Shown: positions 1-8,321 of the stretch, in pieces | Layout of the letters: the number at the start of each line of letters is the position of its first letter | Position numbering within the stretch: position 1 is the stretch's first letter | Assembly: GCA_900542385.1 (NCBI GenBank) | Contig: UQNP01000001.1 | Location: 1 to 41,371, forward strand | Direction: 5' to 3' | Length of the DNA stretch: 41,371 bases | From: an uncultured Eubacterium sp. | Lineage (GTDB): Bacteria; Bacillota; Clostridia; Peptostreptococcales; Anaerovoracaceae | Notes under the pieces: generated by a model | Seen by the model: only the letters and a program-made list of their open reading frames with translations | The model's database searches: none | Told to the model about the DNA's origin: nothing | Position numbers and translations under genes: made by a program

Positions 1-42
1 AGGTGAATATGAACAGATTTTTAACACACATTTTCTGTTTTT

Positions 43-77
43 AAATCCTTGATGCATATAAGGATTTAATGTAAAAT
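43..77 (+). promoter_or_regulatory. Promoter and inverted repeat upstream of the response regulator
   Basis: A -35 box TTGATG (49-54) and a -10 box TAAAAT (72-77) are separated by 17 bases, a good SigA-type promoter. The arms AAATCCTT (43-50) and AAGGATTT (60-67) form an inverted repeat over the -35 box and spacer, a plausible operator for autoregulation or another regulator. This is read directly from sequence; activity is inferred. Confidence 0.6.
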
Positions 78-101
78 AGATTTGTTTACGGAGGGTTTAA
101 A

Positions 102-815
102 ATGGCACAGGATAAAATAATGATTGTCGATAACGAGATGGAGATAATACAGCTCATCAGACTGTATTTATCACGAGAAGGATACGACGTCATATGGACT
201 ACCGACAGTACCAAAGCCGCAGAACTTGCCTACGAAGAAAAGCCTGACCTTATCCTTCTCGATGTGGTTATGCCGGGACTTACCGGAATAGAATTATGCG
301 GAAAAATACGCGAACAGAGCGATGTTCCTATTCTGTTCGTAAGCTGCAAAGACCAGGACATGGATAAAGTCCTCGGACTGTCCATAGGCGGAGACGACTA
401 CATCACTAAACCGTTCAGTCCTGCGGAGCTTGTAGCCAGAGTCAAAGCTCATTTAAGACGCCGCAATATAAGCAGCGGCTCAGCTTCCGGCGAATACGAA
501 GAAAACAATCTTCTCACGACGGGAGGTCTTGAAATAGATCTCTCCGCTCATACTGTAACTGTGGATGGAAATCCGGTACACCTTACTGCAAAAGAATTTG
601 AACTTCTCGTACTTTTTTGCAAATATCCGAACAGAGTTTTCACAAGCCGTCAGATATTTGACAACCTGTGGAACACCTATGGTCTGGAGGACGATGTCCG
701 CACCGTCATGGTACACATAAGCAATCTTAGAAAAAAAATAGAAATAAATCCTGAAAAACCTAAAGATATACAGACCGTACGAGGAGTCGGCTATAAACTC
801 GTATCAGATAAATAA
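102..815 (+). CDS. OmpR/PhoB-family response regulator
   Basis: This is a two-component transcription regulator of 237 residues, the normal length for the OmpR family. The receiver domain (about 4-120) shows an acidic pocket at D10/E12, the phosphoacceptor D54 in LLDVVMPG and the conserved K103 in ITKPF. The C-terminal winged helix (about 138-235) ends with the typical RTVMVHISNLRKKI and VRGVGYKL motifs. GGAGGG at about 91-96 supports the start. It is monocistronic here, ended by two hairpins at 855-920, and faces the phosphonate genes convergently. No kinase adjoins it inside the window; the nearest candidate partner is the PAS kinase at 8322-10073, on the far side of the phosphonate cluster. 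Family assignment is firm; the target genes are inferred only. Confidence 0.93.
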   Translation: MAQDKIMIVDNEMEIIQLIRLYLSREGYDVIWTTDSTKAAELAYEEKPDLILLDVVMPGLTGIELCGKIREQSDVPILFVSCKDQDMDKVLGLSIGGDDYITKPFSPAELVARVKAHLRRRNISSGSASGEYEENNLLTTGGLEIDLSAHTVTVDGNPVHLTAKEFELLVLFCKYPNRVFTSRQIFDNLWNTYGLEDDVRTVMVHISNLRKKIEINPEKPKDIQTVRGVGYKLVSDK

Positions 816-854
816 ATCCTACAGCAAATTATAACTCAACAAAGGATATTTAAT

Positions 855-885
855 AAAAAGCCATGCAATGTCAGCATGGTTTTTT
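855..885 (+). terminator. Rho-independent terminator of the response regulator
   Basis: The stem CCATGC (861-866) pairs with GCATGG (874-879), extended by A/T pairs, and is followed by a T run. It lies 40 bases after the response regulator stop codon. Confidence 0.75.
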
Positions 886-890
886 ATTAC

Positions 891-920
891 AAAAGACAGG
901 AGCATTTGCTCCTGTCTTTT
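891..920. terminator. Bidirectional terminator between response regulator and phnW
   Basis: A perfect 14-bp inverted repeat (891-904 with 907-920) has A-rich and T-rich flanks on opposite sides, so it can stop transcripts from either direction. It would end the phnW transcript on the minus strand and back up the preceding terminator on the plus strand. Confidence 0.8.
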
Positions 921-996
921 AAAAAGGTGTTTAAAATGTTTTGTATACATGTAAGCTGTCAAATTTATGCAGCAATATTATTGCCGCAAGCGTTTC

Positions 997-2124
997 TTAG
1001 TACTGAACCTTTATGTTCAGTTCTTTGAGTCCTGCTTCGAGACATTCGAAGAAGTCTTCGATATCCTTAGGGAATATAGCGCCCAGTGAGCAGAGTCTGA
1101 ATGTAGGAAGATCGGAAACCTTTCCCGGATAGATCGTGAATCCTCTTTCATAGAGATAATCATGAACTTTAGTGAAATCCCAGTTAGGATCATTTGGATA
1201 AAGAACCGATATTACCAGCTTCGACTGCAGTTCCTTAGGAATTATAGTCTTGAATCCGAGTCTGTCAAGTCCCTTATAAAGAGCTTCCCATACGGACTGA
1301 TGTCTTTCCCATTTTGCCTGTTCGCCTTCTGCCCAGTATTCTTTTATAGCCTGCTTAGTAGCATATATAGTCTGTACAGGAGGTGTGAAGTGCATTTCAC
1401 CCTTGTTCTTTATGAAGTCATACTGCATGAACAGGTTAGTGTAGTACGATCTTGTAGGATAATCCTTTGAAGCTTCTATCATAGCAGTATTTCCTATTAC
1501 GTAGGAAAGTCCTGTCATTGACATAAGGCCCTTCTGAGCTGATGCCATTACGAAGTCCAGATTGTCTTTATCCATATCGATAGGGATCATAGCGTAAGTC
1601 GAAGTAGTATCTACTACCATCGTCTTGCCATACTTATGAGCTATAGCGCCTATCTCTCTTATAGGATTGAGTACGCCTGTGCCTGTTTCATGGTGGCAGC
1701 AATATACAACTGCGATGTCAGGATCAGCTTTTATAGCTTCTTCAGCTTTTGCCAGATCGATAGGCTCAGTGATAGGCAGTTTAAGATTTACATGATCCAT
1801 GTGGTAGTATTCTGCAACTTCCGCAGCTCTTCCGGAATATGCACCGTTGTTGAGTACGAGGATCTTCTTGCCTTCAGGTACCAGTGAGTTAACACAGGCA
1901 TCGATATTTATCGTTCCGGAACCTGTGAACAGTACTGCAGTGTACTTGTTCAGATCGCCGTGAACGATCTTTACGAGATCTTCGCCCATATCTTTCATTA
2001 TCTGACCGAATTCTTTTTCTCTTGGGCAGATATCAGGTACTACCTGTGCATACTTAACCGTATCGGTCGTAGTAGCAGGACCTGGATTTAATAATACGTT
2101 TCGCTTTACTTTAGGATATTCCAT
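997..2124 (-). CDS. phnW: 2-aminoethylphosphonate--pyruvate transaminase
   Basis: This is a PLP enzyme of fold type I that transfers the amino group of 2-aminoethylphosphonate to pyruvate, giving phosphonoacetaldehyde and alanine. Its 375 residues match the usual PhnW length. Visible marks are the N-terminal LLNPGPATTT, the active-site stretch HHETGTGVLNPI (144-155), the PLP-binding aspartate in VVDTTSTY (about 170-177) and the Schiff-base lysine K198 in ASAQKGL. The start has AAGGAGGAG upstream. It is the last gene of a minus-strand series with an OPA-family carrier and a PhnX-like hydrolase, which fits the phosphonatase route. A related alanine--glyoxylate type aminotransferase is possible, but the context favours PhnW. 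Confidence 0.88.
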   Translation of the reverse strand: MEYPKVKRNVLLNPGPATTTDTVKYAQVVPDICPREKEFGQIMKDMGEDLVKIVHGDLNKYTAVLFTGSGTINIDACVNSLVPEGKKILVLNNGAYSGRAAEVAEYYHMDHVNLKLPITEPIDLAKAEEAIKADPDIAVVYCCHHETGTGVLNPIREIGAIAHKYGKTMVVDTTSTYAMIPIDMDKDNLDFVMASAQKGLMSMTGLSYVIGNTAMIEASKDYPTRSYYTNLFMQYDFIKNKGEMHFTPPVQTIYATKQAIKEYWAEGEQAKWERHQSVWEALYKGLDRLGFKTIIPKELQSKLVISVLYPNDPNWDFTKVHDYLYERGFTIYPGKVSDLPTFRLCSLGAIFPKDIEDFFECLEAGLKELNIKVQY

Positions 2125-2261
2125 TTTGCTCCTCCTTAATATTCCAGCAAACTACTGTATAAAAACTTTAACTTATCATTTTATCTGAACTGCTTTTCCC
2201 TATTGTTTGAACTTTAAATTATTTTTCGCTCTGTATCAAAATCTCTCTCTTGAATCTTACA

Positions 2262-3563
2262 TTAAGCCTTCTTCTTACCACCGCTTCCAGCTATGATAGC
2301 AGCTATTATCAGAACTACCATCACGCCTATGATGCATGTGAATACGAGATTCCAGTTGCCGCTGCTTGTAAGTACGCTGCCGAAGAATATAGCCTGTACG
2401 GAAGCTCCTATATATGCCGAGCAGTCAAGTATACCTGTAGCTGTTCCTGCGAAAGCTCTTCCGCCTACGTCTGTAGCAAACGCCCATACGAGACTGTTGA
2501 TACCGTAGATGAAGAATCCTGCAAAGAACAGAAGTGCGGATGCCGCAAATCCAGGTCCTACTCCCATGAAGCCAAATACTGTGAGTGCGCCTGCTGCAGA
2601 AGCGATAACCCAAGGAAGTCTCTTTCCGTGAGTTTTATCCGACAGCCACGGAATTATCAGAGCACCGAAGGCCATTCCGAGAGGACATATTACCGATCCT
2701 ACGATACCCTGTTCTATATCGTAATTGAAAACTTCAACGTAGTATGTAGGTACCCATGTAAGAAGTCCGTATCTGCCTATGCTCGAGCATGCTATTATTA
2801 TGAGCCATACATCGAATCTCCACTGTTTGAGCAGGTGGATGTAAGGATACATCTTGCCTTTTTCTGCAACCAGGGCGATAAGTTCTTCGTCCTGCGCTTC
2901 TCTCTCAGCGTCAGGATCAACGTATTCAGGCAAGCCGATCTTGCTTGGTTTTTCTTTACTTACAAACGGATATATTATACATACTGCCAGCATCACGATT
3001 CCAGGGCCTATGAAGCCTGCGCCCCATCCCATGTTAGGGAAGATAACCAATGACAAAGATACTGCAAATGCTGTAGTTACTGAGCCCAATCCGGAGAATC
3101 CATTAGCAAATCCTGTTGCGAATCCTCTCTTTGAGCCAGGCCACCAGTTGGACAGAAGCGCCATGCCAGGCGACCAGAGCATCGACTGGAAGTAACCGTT
3201 GAATCCCCAAAGGATAGTAATAAATATAAGACTTGACTGGAAGCCGATCAGAATATTCATGGCTGCTGATAATATCATTCCCGCCATTATCAGACGATTT
3301 ACGCCAAATACTTCACCAAGTCTTCCGTTAACGAGATGTCCAAGACCATATGTCCAGAACTGAACTGATGAGAGAACACCCAGCTGAAGTGCCGTCCAGC
3401 CTTCTTCTTCCATCATGGCAGGCATGGCATATGACAGGTTTTGTCTGCCGCAGTACTCGAAACAGTAGAAGATCGAAAATGCCAGGAGTACTATCCACGA
3501 CCACTTTTTGAACTTCTTATATTGTTCCGGCGTATAACCCAATAAATTTTTATCGCCAGTCAT
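2262..3563 (-). CDS. MFS transporter, organophosphate:phosphate antiporter (OPA/GlpT-UhpC) type
   Basis: A 433-residue membrane protein with about 12 hydrophobic segments. The motif NGYFQSMLWSPG (about 121-132), the early YCGRQNLSYAMPAM and the SKEKP central loop are typical of the GlpT/UhpT/UhpC branch of the major facilitator superfamily, which moves phosphorylated or phosphonate compounds against phosphate. GGAGGG precedes the ATG. It lies between the PhnX-like gene and phnW, so 2-aminoethylphosphonate or a related phosphonate is the likely substrate (inference). A perfect hairpin at 3663-3696 separates it from the upstream gene, so it may have its own promoter or be attenuated. It is a paralogue of the carrier at 6938-8215. 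Confidence 0.85.
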   Translation of the reverse strand: MTGDKNLLGYTPEQYKKFKKWSWIVLLAFSIFYCFEYCGRQNLSYAMPAMMEEEGWTALQLGVLSSVQFWTYGLGHLVNGRLGEVFGVNRLIMAGMILSAAMNILIGFQSSLIFITILWGFNGYFQSMLWSPGMALLSNWWPGSKRGFATGFANGFSGLGSVTTAFAVSLSLVIFPNMGWGAGFIGPGIVMLAVCIIYPFVSKEKPSKIGLPEYVDPDAEREAQDEELIALVAEKGKMYPYIHLLKQWRFDVWLIIIACSSIGRYGLLTWVPTYYVEVFNYDIEQGIVGSVICPLGMAFGALIIPWLSDKTHGKRLPWVIASAAGALTVFGFMGVGPGFAASALLFFAGFFIYGINSLVWAFATDVGGRAFAGTATGILDCSAYIGASVQAIFFGSVLTSSGNWNLVFTCIIGVMVVLIIAAIIAGSGGKKKA

Positions 3564-3634
3564 AATTCCCTCCTTAAAGTATAAATCATAAATAAAACAA
3601 AGACACGTAAAAAAGTAATAAAAATAAAATACTA

Positions 3635-3654
3635 TAGATTTCGTTAGATTTCGT
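3635..3654. repeat. Tandem 10-bp direct repeat upstream of the first MFS gene
   Basis: Two exact copies of TAGATTTCGT sit side by side, about 70-90 bases upstream of the MFS start codon. Helically phased 10-11-bp direct repeats are the usual binding pattern of OmpR/PhoB-type regulators, and one such regulator is encoded nearby. Binding is inferred. Confidence 0.5.
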
Positions 3655-3662
3655 TATACGGG

Positions 3663-3696
3663 AAAGGTACTTCTCTTAATTAAGAGAAGTACCTTT
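3663..3696. terminator. Perfect hairpin between the PhnX-like gene and the MFS gene
   Basis: A perfect 34-base palindrome (17-bp arms, AAAGGTAC at the outer end) lies about 50 bases after the PhnX-like stop codon. Its T tail is short on either strand, so it may be a weak terminator, an mRNA-stabilising processing signal or an operator. Confidence 0.6.
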
Positions 3697-3746
3697 ATAA
3701 GCTAAATCAAAATCGTCATAATTTAATTGTGTCCCAACTCTTAAAG

Positions 3747-4592
3747 TTATATAGTTTCGATTATGCCCTGTCCCGGTCTTTCGCCTCTTCTGAGTCTTGG
3801 CTCGATCTGTCCGAATATGATTTCCGGAACATATGATACGTCAGGTACTAAGAAGTCAGGTTTAGCTGCTGCGAGCTGATCATAGTTGTTTGATCCGGAT
3901 GCATAAAGACCTATAGTCCATGCGCCGGCATTGTTTCCGCAAAGCACACCAGGAGCAGTATCATCGATCTTAACTACTGACTGTACAGGTATAGCTTCCT
4001 TAGTGATTTCATAAGCTTCGAGCATGCAGTCATATACCATGAACGGTGAAGGTCTTCCAGGAACCTTTTCAGCGTTAGTTACAACGTCGAACTTAAGTCC
4101 ATATTTGTCTTCCAGCACTTTATTCAGAGCCAGGGAGTCTTCTTCATAGTATCCAGTGTCGCATCCAACGAGGATACCAGCTTTTCTTAACTGATCTATA
4201 CATTCAACAGCACCAGGGATAGGCTTAGCCAGATCTTCGTCTACTATGTACTTCGACATGAGCGGTCTGAAAGCTGCCAGTACTGCATCAAAGTCATCTT
4301 CGTTCCAAGGACGTCCGTATTTTTCTTCCCACTGCTGTGAAATTTCAGGAAGATTGAAGAGAAGTCTCAGGTGAGTCGGCTTGAAAGCGCCCATAGGCTT
4401 TCTGATCTCAGCCCAGCTGCAGTCGATTCCGAACTGTTTGAAAGCTTCATAGAAAGGAACTACTGGAGCTTTACATCCTCTAAGGTCATCTTCCGGCCAT
4501 CTGTTTCTCAGATCGCAAGGTCCGTCGCAGAATGTACCTGCAGTGTCAAGTACGGCTAATTTAACTTTTCCTGTGTAAGTTCTGTTATACAT
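3747..4592 (-). CDS. Phosphonoacetaldehyde hydrolase-like HAD protein (PhnX-like)
   Basis: A HAD-superfamily hydrolase of 281 residues, close to the PhnX length of about 270. PhnX cleaves the C-P bond of phosphonoacetaldehyde through a Schiff base. The motif LDTAGTFCD gives the nucleophile D16, where classical PhnX has DWAGTT. RKPMGAFKPTHLR (64-76) aligns with the PhnX cap stretch carrying the Schiff-base lysine and offers K71. Later HAD motifs appear as GCDTGYY, PGRPSPFMVYDCM and KIDDTAPG. About 15 extra residues with two cysteines follow motif I. AAGGAGG precedes the ATG. With PhnW next door, phosphonatase activity is the best guess; a related substrate cannot be excluded. Confidence 0.8.
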   Translation of the reverse strand: MYNRTYTGKVKLAVLDTAGTFCDGPCDLRNRWPEDDLRGCKAPVVPFYEAFKQFGIDCSWAEIRKPMGAFKPTHLRLLFNLPEISQQWEEKYGRPWNEDDFDAVLAAFRPLMSKYIVDEDLAKPIPGAVECIDQLRKAGILVGCDTGYYEEDSLALNKVLEDKYGLKFDVVTNAEKVPGRPSPFMVYDCMLEAYEITKEAIPVQSVVKIDDTAPGVLCGNNAGAWTIGLYASGSNNYDQLAAAKPDFLVPDVSYVPEIIFGQIEPRLRRGERPGQGIIETI

Positions 4593-4656
4593 ATTTTTTC
4601 CTCCTTAAAAAATATCAATCCAGATTTATTAACATAGGTTTCTTTGTAAGACTAAT

Positions 4657-4685
4657 ATAACAATTCTGATTAAAGCAGCCGTCAA
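4657..4685 (-). promoter_or_regulatory. Candidate promoter for the PhnX-like gene
   Basis: On the minus strand TTGACG (4680-4685) and TGTTAT (4657-4662) are 17 bases apart, about 60 bases upstream of the start codon. The -35 is strong and the -10 is moderate. Confidence 0.5.
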
Positions 4686-4726
4686 GGTAACCTTTAGCTT
4701 TCATAAAGTAAATTTAAAGATAAGTT

Positions 4727-4765
4727 AAAGAAGGATCTCAGAGTATTATTCTGAAATCCTTCTTT
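4727..4765 (-). terminator. Terminator after the HyuA-type gene
   Basis: AAAGAAGGAT (4727-4736) pairs with ATCCTTCTTT (4756-4765), with an inner TCAGA/TCTGA pairing. It follows the HyuA-type stop codon by about 50 bases and separates that gene from the PhnX-like transcription unit. Confidence 0.65.
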
Positions 4766-4812
4766 AATATAAAGCAATTATGGATTTATTCTATGTCCGT
4801 ACACGCCACTTC

Positions 4813-6786
4813 TTATATCATGCCGTCTCCTACTCCTGTAAGGAATACTTTAGTTCCCACATAGGTCTTGCTTGCCCTTCCTTCTACATCTTCCACATCC
4901 GGCAGATTCACCATCATATCGGATATGTTCTCATCTATGTTGCAGCGCTTGCATCCTGCATCCGCCAAAACGTGCTCTATGTACTTTCTTCCTTCGTGTA
5001 TCGCAAAGAACATGGCTTCTTCTTTAGTCCTGTATTCGCTTCTTTCCCAAGGCGTGTTGAGTATATAGCTGTTATTATCGAAGTTTATTATTATCTCAAC
5101 GCTCTCGGTCACCTGGCCTACCGCTGCTCCGTATGCGTTGGCAACGTCAGCATCTTCCGGCACTGTGACTTCGGCATTGAGAAGTTCAGCCGCTTCATTG
5201 AGCCATACACCGGCAGGAGCACCTATGGCAACCAGCGGTTTCTTCAGGCGTATCTCCGGATTTATTATAGATGAAGGTTTGCTTTTGAATGCTCTTCCCA
5301 GTATGTACATAGCCGCCGCACTGTCTCTTACGGAAATATCCTCTCCCTCGAAGTTCGCTGCCGCCTGTACGCATGTCATCGCAAGCCGTGCCTTTATCTT
5401 CCTTTCGACATCTGACAGAAAGCTGCTCACGCTCATTTCACGGCGTTTTGCCAGTATTTCTATACCTGCATAGGCTACCTGTCTGTTCCACGCATTGTAT
5501 CTTCCCTGTACGTGAAGAACATCCGTAGGCGTCACGCCTATCCTCGCAAGAACACCTTCTTCAACCAGCGGAGTAAGATCTACCGTCTCCGGATCTTTTC
5601 CTATGATCTTTGCAAGGTATGTTATGCTGTGCGGTCTTTCTTTAAGTTTTTCTATTATCTTATCATCCTTGCCGGTCACTTCCTTGGAAGGTTTCTTTCC
5701 CAAATACATATAACAGTCTGCTTCCTGAGCGGAATATGTCTTCAGATCACCCACTCTGCGGAAACTCTTTATTTCATGGATCAATTCAGGATGCTCGCTC
5801 CCGGCAATACAGAGGGGTATGACTTTCTGAGGACCTATCTCAGTCTCCCCGTTCCTGTCAAGATATATCCTGCTGTCTCCGCCTATACCGAAAGTTGATA
5901 TCTCCGCCGCCTGCACACGGGTAAACCATCCTCCCACGTTGGCTCCTTCCTTCTTTATCCTTACGCTGCCTTCCGATACATCGGCTATGTCGGTGGTGGT
6001 GCCTCCCATATCGACAACTATGCCGTCACTGTTTCCTGTAAGAGCAAGTCCTCCTATGACGCTGGCAGCCGGACCCGAAAGTATGGTATCTACGGGCTTT
6101 GACTTCGCAACTTTTTCAGTCATCAAAGTTCCATCGCCCTTTACTATCATTATTTTCCCGTTTATATTCTTTTCACTGAGTACTTTTTTAGTAGATTTCA
6201 AAAGTTCGTCTATGATCGAGATAAGTTTACCGTTGAGTATGGCTGTAACGCTTCTGTGCTGGAATCCCAGTGCCGATGTCAGTTCGTGTCCGCATATCAC
6301 AGGAACGTCAAGGAGTTTTTCAGCCATATGTTTTACGATCTTCTCGTGCTTTTGATTTCTGACGCTGGCGTATTCGGATACTGCTACTGCATCGATCTTT
6401 CCTTTAAGAGACATGAGTACATCTTCTATCTCTTTTTCATCTATGTCTTCCATGAGACGTCCCATGATGTCTATCTTGCCTTTTATCTTAACGCTCACAG
6501 CAGCCGGAACTTCATCTTCAAGCTCCGCTCCCATGTAGAGCAGCGCAACTTTTCCCCCTCTTCCTTCTACTATAGCATTGGTTGCCAGTGTAGTGGAAAG
6601 AGATACGAGGGTTATCTCGCTCATCCTATCGAACTTCAGCCTGTCCAGGCAGTTTTTTATACCGACCGTCAGATCGTCTTTAGTAGTAAGAGCTTTAGCT
6701 TTGCAGATTATTTTCCTGCTTGCAGAATCGACTATGACACCGTCGGTATAAGTTCCTCCGGTATCCATTCCAAGAATATATGACAT
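4813..6786 (-). CDS. Hydantoinase/oxoprolinase family protein, HyuA-type, stand-alone
   Basis: A 657-residue protein of the HyuA (N-methylhydantoinase A) family, ASKHA-fold ATPases that activate cyclic amides or carbonyl groups. The N-terminal phosphate loop MDTGGTYTDG (about 7-16), the GPAASVIGG stretch and VVDMGGTTTDIA are the family nucleotide-binding motifs. The C-terminal beta domain is present. The ATG at 6786 is chosen over a TTG one codon upstream because AGGAAG lies about 8 bases before it. HyuA normally works with a HyuB subunit; none is encoded here, and the surrounding genes are for phosphonate metabolism. Its substrate is unknown; activation or opening of an amide-bearing organophosphonate is only a guess. 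Confidence 0.82.
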   Translation of the reverse strand: MSYILGMDTGGTYTDGVIVDSASRKIICKAKALTTKDDLTVGIKNCLDRLKFDRMSEITLVSLSTTLATNAIVEGRGGKVALLYMGAELEDEVPAAVSVKIKGKIDIMGRLMEDIDEKEIEDVLMSLKGKIDAVAVSEYASVRNQKHEKIVKHMAEKLLDVPVICGHELTSALGFQHRSVTAILNGKLISIIDELLKSTKKVLSEKNINGKIMIVKGDGTLMTEKVAKSKPVDTILSGPAASVIGGLALTGNSDGIVVDMGGTTTDIADVSEGSVRIKKEGANVGGWFTRVQAAEISTFGIGGDSRIYLDRNGETEIGPQKVIPLCIAGSEHPELIHEIKSFRRVGDLKTYSAQEADCYMYLGKKPSKEVTGKDDKIIEKLKERPHSITYLAKIIGKDPETVDLTPLVEEGVLARIGVTPTDVLHVQGRYNAWNRQVAYAGIEILAKRREMSVSSFLSDVERKIKARLAMTCVQAAANFEGEDISVRDSAAAMYILGRAFKSKPSSIINPEIRLKKPLVAIGAPAGVWLNEAAELLNAEVTVPEDADVANAYGAAVGQVTESVEIIINFDNNSYILNTPWERSEYRTKEEAMFFAIHEGRKYIEHVLADAGCKRCNIDENISDMMVNLPDVEDVEGRASKTYVGTKVFLTGVGDGMI

Positions 6787-6855
6787 CAAATCACTTCCTA
6801 TCCATCGTTATCACCAGATTTTCGCCCTATTTCAGCGAATATTACCAGCTTAATA

Positions 6856-6867
6856 GTATACGTATAC
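6856..6867. promoter_or_regulatory. 12-bp palindrome upstream of the HyuA-type gene
   Basis: GTATACGTATAC is a perfect palindrome about 70 bases upstream of the HyuA-type start, in the gap between it and the second MFS gene. It could be a small operator; no regulator is identified. Confidence 0.3.
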
Positions 6868-6937
6868 ATCGATGTTTTTCAATAAGCGAAAGTGATTCTT
6901 TAAGGAATCTTTACAGTATACAGCAGGTTTAAGTCGG

Positions 6938-8215
6938 TCACTCACGCACTTCCGGCACTATGATAGTGTTTTTCTTGCTGACTACCATACCGCATACGAT
7001 CATCATCAGACACATGATCTCCATCACAATGAAAACAGACAGATAATTATTAAAAATCTTTAAAACTTCAGGGAATATAAAACTCTCCAGGAACGCGCCA
7101 AAATATGCAAATGCGTTCAGAACACCTGCTGCGCTCCCGCTGAACACTCTGCACCCCTGATCTATTGCGTGCACCCACAATATGCCGTTTATCCCGTAAA
7201 GCGCAAATCCCGTAAAGAAGATACCTATCAATATCGACTGCGTATCATCTATCATAGGAAACATTGCCACCAGAGTACAGCTTATGGCTGCCATAGCTAT
7301 GACAACAAGCCCTTTGTTGTTGAACATTTTTGTACCGGCGATCCATGTGACTATAAGAGTACCGAAGGCCATGCCCACCGGGAGTGTAAGATTTGAAAAG
7401 CTTTCGCTCAGAAGACCATCCCCGCTGCCGTTATCATAATACTGAGGTATCCAGTTTATCAATCCGTATCTGCATATACTTGAGAGCATGGCAATAAAAC
7501 ACCACCATATGAAATTCGTCTTCCAGAACAGGTATTTCCACGGCATTTTCCCTTCATCCATCACCCTCCTGAAGCGGGTCTCTCTCCTTACATGCCTGTC
7601 CACTTTGCCCTCATATGGCTCAAGTCCCGCATTCTCCGGCTTTTCCTTTGCAAATACAGCAAAAAGTATCACAAACAGCATAAGAACAGCTATAGGAACT
7701 ATAAAGGCCCCTCTCCAGCCAAACTGAGGCCACAAAGATACTACCATGACCGGGAATATATATGCTACAGTATGAGACATACCTGAAAAGAAATTCGCTA
7801 TGCCTACACCCTTTCCTCTTTCTCCTTCTACCCACCATTTGGATAAAATGTTTATTCCTCCGACCCATATCATACTCTGGAAATATCCGTTAAGTATATT
7901 TATCAGAAGGAGCGCCGACCAGTCATGCTGTATGGAAATGCACATATTAAGCACACTGGTTGCAACCCCTCCCGTTACAATCATTTTTTTCGCGCCGAAC
8001 CTATCTGCCAAATATCCGTTTATCAAACTCCCCAGAGCATAGCTTGCGAATACGCTTGCCGTAACGATATCCTGCTGATGCGCCGTTATATTTATATCTC
8101 CTGCAATATACTGCATCATATTATTGACGCTAAATCGCCCGAGATACACGAAATTATACATAAATGCAAAAGCTATTAGCGTTATCCATTTATATCTGTT
8201 AAAGTTTTTTTCCAT
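6938..8215 (-). CDS. MFS transporter, OPA (GlpT/UhpC) type, second copy
   Basis: A 425-residue, roughly 12-helix carrier with the same marks as the one at 2262-3563: the early YLGRFSVNNMMQYI, NGYFQSMIWVGG (about 109-120) and a central FAKEKPENAGL loop. This puts it in the organophosphate:phosphate antiporter branch. AAAGGAG precedes the ATG. Its promoter region is shared divergently with the histidine kinase gene. It is followed by the HyuA-type gene after 151 bases, probably in one transcript. Two OPA carriers in one locus suggest two substrates or an import/export pair (inference). Confidence 0.84.
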   Translation of the reverse strand: MEKNFNRYKWITLIAFAFMYNFVYLGRFSVNNMMQYIAGDINITAHQQDIVTASVFASYALGSLINGYLADRFGAKKMIVTGGVATSVLNMCISIQHDWSALLLINILNGYFQSMIWVGGINILSKWWVEGERGKGVGIANFFSGMSHTVAYIFPVMVVSLWPQFGWRGAFIVPIAVLMLFVILFAVFAKEKPENAGLEPYEGKVDRHVRRETRFRRVMDEGKMPWKYLFWKTNFIWWCFIAMLSSICRYGLINWIPQYYDNGSGDGLLSESFSNLTLPVGMAFGTLIVTWIAGTKMFNNKGLVVIAMAAISCTLVAMFPMIDDTQSILIGIFFTGFALYGINGILWVHAIDQGCRVFSGSAAGVLNAFAYFGAFLESFIFPEVLKIFNNYLSVFIVMEIMCLMMIVCGMVVSKKNTIIVPEVRE

Positions 8216-8256
8216 AAAAAACTCCTTTAAACTTGTATTTACAATTCTACTACTTT

Positions 8257-8290
8257 AATTTATCATAAAAATATCTATGATTCAAATCAT
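8257..8290. promoter_or_regulatory. Divergent regulatory region with operator-like palindrome
   Basis: For the MFS gene (minus strand) TTGAAT (8280-8285) and TAAATT (8257-8262) are 17 bases apart. ATGATT (8277-8282) and AATCAT (8285-8290) form an inverted repeat that covers that -35 box, suggesting a repressor site. The kinase gene on the plus strand starts 32 bases further on. Confidence 0.45.
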
Positions 8291-8321
8291 AATACCACTC
8301 ACTTTGCAAAGGAGCAATGTC

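Noticed and set aside
2250..3053. 267-codon plus-strand frame over the first MFS gene
   Set aside because: Serine/cysteine/tyrosine-rich nonsense composition, antisense to a well-supported membrane transporter.
3663..3696. Perfect palindrome as a transposon end
   Set aside because: No second copy, target duplication or transposase nearby; its place after a stop codon fits a transcription signal better.
8277..8321. Longer start for the histidine kinase
   Set aside because: The ATG at 8277 lies in the operator palindrome and lacks a ribosome site; 8322 has AAAGGAG.
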